Shown in pieces: positions 57,819-64,000 of a stretch of DNA of 64,000 nt. Below the pieces are notes generated by a model that had not been told where the DNA came from, made no database searches, and worked only from the letters and a program-made list of their open reading frames with translations. Source of the stretch: Rhodamnia argentea. Taxonomy: Eukaryota; Streptophyta; Magnoliopsida; Myrtales; Myrtaceae. Position 1 is the first letter of the stretch. Each line of letters starts with the position of its first letter. The stretch is from NCBI RefSeq assembly GCF_020921035.1, contig NC_063150.1, forward strand, positions 21,127,826 through 21,191,825, read 5' to 3'. A program made the translations under genes and the position numbers.

Positions 57819-58288
57819 TGACACAGACCGGTTGTTCCATGTGCCAAATGGGCAAGTTCTCCCATACTCGTATAACTATGGAGCAAACTTGTGATGTCAT
57901 CATTATGACTAAGTGATGTAGACGTGAAAAAGCAACTGGGTCGTATGAGTGGCGTCAAGGCTATTTGTGCTAGTAGTACTAGGCATGATAGAATATACCC
58001 TTAGGAGCTTTAAAGAGGGTTAGCCTCCCATGTACAAATTGGCCGGGAGCCGATGTCGCTCTTTAATGAGGCCATGGCAAGCCGAACTAGTTGTGATACT
58101 TAGAGTAATTTGCTCTTGCCCGATACAATAGCTGCTCGAGCCATGCCAAGCGTAGTATAATCCAAGACAGGCAAGTTATTCACTTAAGTGTTCTAAGAAA
58201 CAACTAAGAGAAAGGAAGGCTAGTTGGCTTGGCTTGCCGGGCGCTTCACGGGCTAATTCCACGGCCATAAAAGTGTGGGCCAACGACA
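57819..58288 (+). repeat. LTR-like direct repeat, right copy
   Basis: 470 bp, begins TGACACAGACC and ends CAACGACA, preceded by the purine tract agtggggaagaa. Followed by ttagc, which does not match the left flank. Confidence 0.75.
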
Positions 58289-58899
58289 TTAGCATAATAG
58301 TTTTTGAGTGACTTTGAGAATTGAACCACAAAATCTTAAAAGAGCGGATCTCACAATAACCTTTAGTTAATTATTTATTGTTTATTTATTGTGGCCGAAA
58401 GTAAACTGTTATATAATCGATTCCATTTAGTAATTATACTGCAATTGCCATCTTATTATAATTATCAAAACAAATTTGTTGACTCATTTAAACGTACTTA
58501 TTTCTTAATTATCTTTTTTTTTTCTTTTGCCATAGTTGCTTCCGAATAACTATTAGTGCTTATAATCGTAATTGGCAATGTCTTGTTCAAACATATATAA
58601 TGTTTAAGTGTGTAGATATAATTGTAAGAGAAAATTTCAAGTAAAGACATTAAATGCCCTCATTTTCTTAAATAAGTGCCTTAAGTACCTTGTTTTAAAA
58701 AAAGACATGCACTCAATGCTTTACTTTTTTGAATTTTTTCTTTTTTTCTCTTTTTCTTTTTCCTCTCCCCTCTCCAACCATCATCGAGAACGAGGGGGTG
58801 TGGCAAGGGCGATGCAAACCGACGCCGGCAAGGGCAACTTGCTCCGATTCTCATTTGGAAAATGATTTCTATATCATGACTTTGTTTTAGAAAAAAAGA
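58289..58899. other. AT-rich spacer, no gene
   Basis: Very AT-rich DNA with one short GC-rich block near 58770-58850 (tcatcgagaacgagg) of the kind found in the T-rich dispersed repeats. No coding or RNA feature is seen. Confidence 0.5.
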
Positions 58900-60281
58900 A
58901 ATCCAAAATTTTAAATTACTTTTTATATTTTATATTTTTTTTCTTTACTTTCTTCCCTCTTCCTCTGTCGCGACGTCCTCCATCACGACTAGCCGACGGT
59001 GGCCACAAGCAAGCTCGAGGCTCGCTGGCCTTGGATGTGCTCGAAGGCTTGCTGGCTGACCGCCGTCGCAAGGCATGGCTAGTGGCGGAATGGAAAGACA
59101 AGAAAAAAAAAGTCAAAAGTAACATAAAAAAAATAAGTAAATAAAAAAAATATATTAATTTCTTTGTTAAACTACTAAAATATTAAAATATTAAAAATTT
59201 TGAGATGAGCAATTTTGGAATGTATTTTCATCTCTTTAGATTTAGAAATCTATTTTCCTAATTTTATGCATGAATTTTCCGTTTATCAGAAAATATTTTC
59301 CATTAACTAAGTCATCCACGGCAAATCAAAAGAGTAAAAGTCTGAAAAGTCAATTGCCGAAATATAGTTTCACTCAATCAAATGAACCCTTAATCCAATT
59401 AAATATCCACAACCATGAATACAAAGCTCAAGCCACCACCTCAGCTCGGAGATTCCATAACCTACATTGCCGGAGCTCACGAACCTAGATCAATGGAGGT
59501 AACGATTAAATGTGTGTATCGATTTGTGATCACTTGAGAATACTCAGCCATGGATTCACAAGAGCTGTTCAGGCTTCATCTGTCATTTCAGGGGAATGTC
59601 AAGCTTTGCTTCAAATCCTAGGGTGCCTGCTGCCGGGGAAGAGAGAAACTATTTTAAGCGGACTCACACCGCCTGCAGTTAGTTAAAGCATTCTAGAGAT
59701 TAGATTAGTCTTCATGGGAAGCTTGTGTACTTATCTTTGATCACTTGCCCCACTTCTCATGGAGCTTAGATCAGTCTTCATGTCTGCTGCAACTCCGTGC
59801 AATGGAAAGTATTGCTTTATGGTTTAGCATTGGCTTCATTTTTTTGCAAAAGGACAAGGTTTTTTACACAATCAGCAAAATTCAGAAAGTCAGCAGCCCT
59901 CAAGTCTTGCTCCCCTCATTCATGATCTAAAGCATCACAGATCAGTTAAACCAGATAATCCTCTACAGAATTTCTCTTGGGATTAGTAAACTCGGTGAGT
60001 CGGCCAACTCGCAGATTGAAGGATCAACAAGAACAAGTATGGTAAATCTAACCACGGCTCGTTTTGCTTTATTTTTACTTCAGAATCAAAAAACTTCTTC
60101 TCAATCCATAACAGGAACATAAGCACGAGGTTGCCAGGCGTTACAAACATGTACTCTACTACATCTAAGCAACATCCGGATGCTTTGCCAAAGGGTTAAT
60201 GCAGTGAGAAACTACACAGATCAAATGTGTACGACCGTCATTCGATAGTGAAAATCATCGAATTCGCATGTCTAACATTAT

Positions 60282-62683
60282 TCATAGCTTGAAATGTTCC
60301 AATGCAGATATGCCATCAAGTCCTTTTGCGTAGAAATGAGTGACCAAATCCTTCACCGTGATTTCCTGATAAATTGGGGGATTTTCTTCTGATAGCAGCT
60401 CCTTAATAGGGCCATACAATCTCAAAGTATTCTCTGGAGGGAGATGCTGCCGGACAAAACATGCCACTGAAATTCTTGGCCCGATGCTCTTGGCTAGAAC
60501 TCTGTGACTGACGCTCATGAACTTATCATTCGAGATCAGCTGCAAGATAAAGGAGGAAGTAGCAAAGTGAAGACCAAATATTCTGAAAAAACGATCACAC
60601 ATAAATATAGCATGCGTAATCAAACCTGTTGAAAAAGGAGAACACTTTATCAAGTCATTCTCACATCTAGTCCTAGCACGGTCGTCAATTTAATTAGCTA
60701 AAACCAACAGATCATTAAACCAAAAAAAAAAAAAACAACAACAACAATAATAACACCCAGCTGAAAAAATCATTAGATAGATTTTACTTAGCTCAGCTAA
60801 ATTTGCAAAGAGTAAACTGGAAGTTCCACAGTTGTAAACAGGATATTCTAAAATTCTCCTGTTAGACCCCAACACCGACTTAGGGAAGTATTTAGCATCT
60901 CTAACACTCTACGAAACAGTTTTTTTTTTTTTTTTTTTTGGTCGAATCTCTATGAAACAGTTAGGATAGAAGAATATAGATTAAAAAAAAAACTATCTTG
61001 CAATCCACTAATTCAGATCCATGGACAATGATACTAAATTGATTGAAGGACCTACTCGTCGGATCAGCCCCGCGAAAAAACACCGAGTAGGTTAGATATG
61101 CAGCGACTCTTGTGAAAACATAGAAACAAGAACCTAACTGATAGGAAATGTAAAACTGCTAATCTCCTCTGAACTGACCTGCATCATGTCTCCTATGTTT
61201 ATTACGAGGGCTCCAGGAATAGGGGCAACGTCGATCCATTGGTTCTGGTGGCGGACCTGGAGGCCACCGATTTGGTCTTGGAGAAGAATGATGATGAAGC
61301 TACTATCGGTATGGTCACTATGCCCAAAGGTTAAGTCCGGCTCTGGGCACACTGGATAGTAATGGCCGACGAAGAAGAGTCCCTCCCCACAGTGGATGGT
61401 TTTCAGGTAGTTATGGCTGAGGCCAAGAGCTTCGGACAGTAATTTGAACACGGTATCTGCCAATTCCAGAATTCTGCCCTTGTACTCCATTATGACGTCT
61501 CTGCAGGTCGATTGGTTACGGAGAACAATTGATTAGTCAAATGCAGTGCACAACAGAAAATACTCTCTCAAAGACCGGGTCAATTTACTTTGCATAAAAA
61601 CCCAAACCCAGTTATGAACACTGAGGATCTAAAATATGATTTCATGATTCGTGTAACAGAGCAATCATTCTTGCAGACCAAAGAGGAAGAACAGAAAAGG
61701 AGCTAGTATTTCCATTCAAACCGAATCCATGGATATCCGACTCCGAATCCCCTGAAGATCTACGCCCCCTTCTGATCATTTTGCTTCAACTCCAAAGCCC
61801 TACGAGAAAATCGCAAGAACTCCCGGGAGGCTGCGCACTTGTTTTGCCAAGCCAAGCAGCGGCTCCACCGAGTCGAAAAGCCCCATTTTTTACTTAATTA
61901 TCACATCTCAAATCTTATCTAGGGTGGAGCTGCTTTGTTTTATTTGCTTTTTTCCATTGAATTGCTATGTCAAAAACACTGTCACGGAACATTGAATTCC
62001 TCTCACAAGACTCGAGTGGGCATCGCATAGTTAGATTGAAAGCCTTTCCCTGTGGTAAGTCCCAAAACTTAATTTAGTTTCAGCCTTTCAAGGAGCGTGT
62101 GTTCTCCATACGCACGCAAGCACAGACACAGAGATTACCGACAGACAGTAGGCAATTCCTGAGGATCCGGACCATGAGGAGCCAAGACGCAGGTGAGCGA
62201 GTCCCTCCAGTTCGCCGCCGGAGCTCCATATAGGTCGAAGTTGCTGTTGTACAGCACCTTCCTCGCGCCATAATCTCGCGAGTACCACTCCCGCTTCGCC
62301 TCCAGGTCCTGCTCGTGGAACCTCCTGACCCCTTCGACCATCTCCTCCATGAGAGCGGCCGGCACGCCGTGGTTCACCGCCTGGAAGAACCCCCACGTCT
62401 CGCACGCCTCCCGGACCAGGTCGACCGTTCGCTTCTGCTCGCCGGGGCTTTGACTTCGGCCCACGCCTTCGAAGTCTATGACCGGAATGCTCGGGCTCGA
62501 TTCTGGAGATTCCGAGGCACGATGGAGCTCGTGCTTGAGGTGATGCTGGACGAAGATTCGGGGTATTTGGGTCAGGTTGGCGTCGGCGAGCCCCTTCACG
62601 CCGGCCTTCGAGTCGTCAAAGGACTTCAGCTCGGTTTTCCGGTCGTAACGACCATCGGAGGTTAGTGTCATCTCCGTCGCCAT
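60282..62683 (-). CDS. DOX5: 2-oxoglutarate/Fe(II) dioxygenase (ACC oxidase homolog 1-like), intact, 374 aa
   Basis: Exons are 62683-62139, 61500-61179 and 60539-60282, all GT/AG (introns 638 and 639 bp), 1125 nt in frame ending TGA. Domains and active-site residues match DOX4 position for position: H245, D247, H301, R311-x-S313. The start at [16 protein letters not shown] is supported by the DOX4 alignment; an in-frame ATG at 62746 would add 21 residues. Replacements relative to DOX4 cluster in the linker between DIOX_N strands ([10 protein letters not shown] against [10 protein letters not shown]) and around the iron site ([12 protein letters not shown] against [12 protein letters not shown]). 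These may alter substrate fit, but this cannot be judged without a structure. Its 5' flank has a 750-bp AT-rich insertion starting about 160 bp upstream of the ATG that DOX4 lacks. Confidence 0.94.
60907..60961. repeat. poly(T) micro-insertion with 13-bp target duplication in DOX5 intron 2
   Basis: ctctacgaaacag (60907-60919) and ctctatgaaacag (60949-60961) flank about 21 T and ggtcgaat. DOX4 intron 2 has a single copy of the target (ctctaccaaacag near 49332) and no poly(T), so the insertion postdates the duplication. It looks like the tail of a truncated SINE or LINE. Confidence 0.75.
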
Positions 62684-62844
62684 TTCTCTTTTCTTCCGGC
62701 TCAGAGTCAACGCAGCTTCGCGAGGTAAAGTGGGAAAAGTTTTCATTTTAAAGATTTCTTCGACGATGAAGTGCTTTGATGATTGCGTGGGTCGCGGCTC
62801 TTGTCGTTTCTGGCTGACAGGAATTCCATCGTCAACTCAGCTGC

Positions 62845-63597
62845 GTATGATAATCGGAATAAAATTCAGAGTAGGATAAAATCTATCATATTTTATATTT
62901 AATGCTGCTCAAGACAATATAAAGCGAGAAATAAAAAGAATATAATTTTGATAAAATAAGAAATATAGGATAAAGGTGGATATGATTTCTAATAATCTTA
63001 ATACATAAATTTTTTTAATAATATTTGTCTTAAATTGGTCAAATTCACATGGTATTAGACTATAAATAATATTTGATTTCTAATAGAAAAATTAAAATAA
63101 AATTTAAAAATAATTTCTTTATTATTTATTTCCAATTTATTATGTAGTTGAATTTCTTTCTATCTTATAATATAATTATATATATAGTTTATGTTTATTA
63201 CATACTTTAGGTGTTTTAGTAATTTAGGAATATTAGTAGAGTTTACTATTTAGTAAAATATTATTAAATGACCATGGAAGAGGAAAAAATAAATTTAAAA
63301 AAAAATAAAAAAGAAAGAAATAATAAAAATTAAGCAATGAAAATAAAGTAGGCACAAGTGTTAGGAGAGCTTCGAGTGTCATAAGAGATTCCTACTATTT
63401 TTGTTTGTGTGAGTTTTATGTTTATTTACATTGATATGTTATTCATACCAAACAATAAACAAAATGTGATGTGAAAATATCCGATTTTATTATTATAAGT
63501 CATCAAACAATGGATAGGATAAAAGTAAAATCCGTGGACTTCATATCCTATCCTATTCGGTTATATCTTGTCTAGAAATCCCGACGACCAAACACAG
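62845..63597. mobile_element. about 750-bp AT-rich insertion in the DOX5 5' flank, probable MITE
   Basis: DOX4 reads ggaattccattgtcgactcg and on into ataggccagccaacctca (51215-51262). DOX5 has the same two halves separated by this segment. Ends gctgcgtatga and accaaacacagc are weak inverted repeats, similar to those at 21468-21975. It is non-coding. It starts about 160 bp upstream of the DOX5 ATG and would displace distal promoter elements. Target duplications were not clear. Confidence 0.6.
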
Positions 63598-63599
63598 CC

Positions 63600-64000
63600 C
63601 TACTATAGGTCGACCAACCTCACGTCTCTTGAGTCATAACGATATGCACTATGCTGTAATTGGAACCACACATCCTATAGTTGATATAGCTAGTGTAGCG
63701 GATGTGAGATTTTTGCATATCTTAGAGTCGCCAATATGGATTGCTTCTTGTCGGGCTCTTCGTTAATGGACTTTGCTAGTGATACGGATCGGTTGTTTCG
63801 TATCCCAAATGGGCAAGTTCTCTCGTAATATAACTTTGGAGTAAAACTTATGGTGTCAACATAGTGAGAGAGCGGTGCAGATGGGAAGAAGCAACTGGGT
63901 TGTGTGAGTAGCGTAAGGGCGGTTTATGTTAGAAGTTATAGGTTACATAGAATATGCCGGTAGGAGCTTTGAAGCCGGGGTTGGCCTCCAATGTACAAAT
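63600..64000. repeat. DOX5 distal 5' flank and start of a third LTR-like repeat, cut by window end
   Basis: 63600-63779 matches 51245-51875 minus the MITE there (shared cactatgctgtaattggaacc and gcggatgtgagattttt). From 63780 it matches the LTR-like repeat 51876-52349, starting TG after the same flank gctag. The element continues beyond 64000. Confidence 0.8.

Larger units (their letters stand above)
51876..58288 (+). mobile_element. LTR-flanked element carrying mitochondrial-like DNA, non-autonomous
   Basis: Direct repeats 51876-52349 and 57819-58288 (about 470 bp) both end gaca. Inside the left one, ggtatcgtagc at about 52352 resembles the Met-tRNA primer-binding site. The right repeat begins TG directly after the purine tract agtggggaagaa. 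These are LTR retrotransposon hallmarks. The flanks give no clean target duplication. There are no gag-pol motifs. The interior (52350-53237 and 56672-57818, about 2 kb once the nested solo LTR is removed) has the look of plant mitochondrial DNA, including a group II intron domain V. A third copy of the LTR-like repeat starts at 63780 in the DOX5 5' flank. Confidence 0.5.
58900..62835. repeat. duplicated block, right copy (contains DOX5)
   Basis: Collinear with 47500-51240. Differences include a poly(T) micro-insertion in intron 2 and small indels in the 3' flank. Confidence 0.88.

Noticed and set aside
6311..62683. true ACC oxidase (ethylene-forming enzyme) as the identity of the DOX genes
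   Set aside because: The N-terminal GVKGL(A/S/V)D...IPRIF signature and three-exon layout match the 'ACC oxidase homolog' (DOXC) group. True ACC oxidases lack this N-terminal extension and are shorter.

Overview
The window looks like nuclear DNA of a flowering plant, probably a eudicot. It has intron-containing genes with GC-rich first exons in AT-rich surroundings, Ty1/Copia and Gypsy-type LTR elements, many small inverted-repeat transposons, and an endogenous plant pararetrovirus. The repeat style (short GC-rich blocks inside T-rich repeats) is compatible with Myrtales such as Eucalyptus or its relatives, but that is a guess. No tRNA, rRNA or CRISPR was seen.

Host genes. At the left edge is one complete CASP-like four-helix membrane protein gene (1894-3844, minus, three exons). 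The rest of the gene content is a tandem array of 2-oxoglutarate/Fe(II)-dependent dioxygenases of the 'ACC-oxidase homolog 1' type (DOXC class), all on the minus strand. DOX1 (6311-7694) is broken by a 2-nt deletion. There is an exon-1 fragment at 9850-10230. DOX2 (12117-15206) is broken by a 1-nt deletion. DOX3 (27221-29727), DOX4 (48737-51089) and DOX5 (60282-62683) read through intact at 373, 374 and 374 aa. All five share the same three-exon structure (exon 2 = 322 nt, exon 3 = 258 nt) and keep the HxD...H iron site and the RxS 2-oxoglutarate site. DOX1 and DOX2 use a GC rather than GT donor for intron 2. DOX4 and DOX5 are about 90 % identical in protein and sit in a duplicated block of at least 3.7 kb.

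Mobile DNA fills the gaps between genes. From left to right: a 1.33-kb palindromic Mutator-like foldback element with a perfect 9-bp target duplication (7998-9328); a 383-bp palindromic MITE (11440-11822); a 3.6-kb solo-LTR-like element just upstream of DOX2 (15551-19176); a Copia remnant fused to a second copy of the DOX3 3' flank (22070-24110); an 840-bp hAT-like element (25387-26226); a MITE inside DOX3 intron 2 (28019-28387); a complete but decayed Copia element whose 3' LTR ends 404 bp from the DOX3 start codon (30132-35951), itself hit by a MITE with a G-rich core; a decayed caulimovirid-type pararetrovirus (about 38440-46700) split by a 2-kb insertion; and a 6.4-kb LTR-flanked region (51876-58288). 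The interior of that last region looks like mitochondrial DNA, including a group II intron domain V, and it carries a nested 3.4-kb solo LTR.

Reading of the whole. This is a specialised-metabolism gene family growing by tandem duplication while transposons insert, scramble the spacers and help inactivate some copies. Elements present in one duplicate and absent from the other (51364-51805 and 62845-63597) give relative dates for the events. The substrate of the dioxygenases cannot be told from sequence alone.
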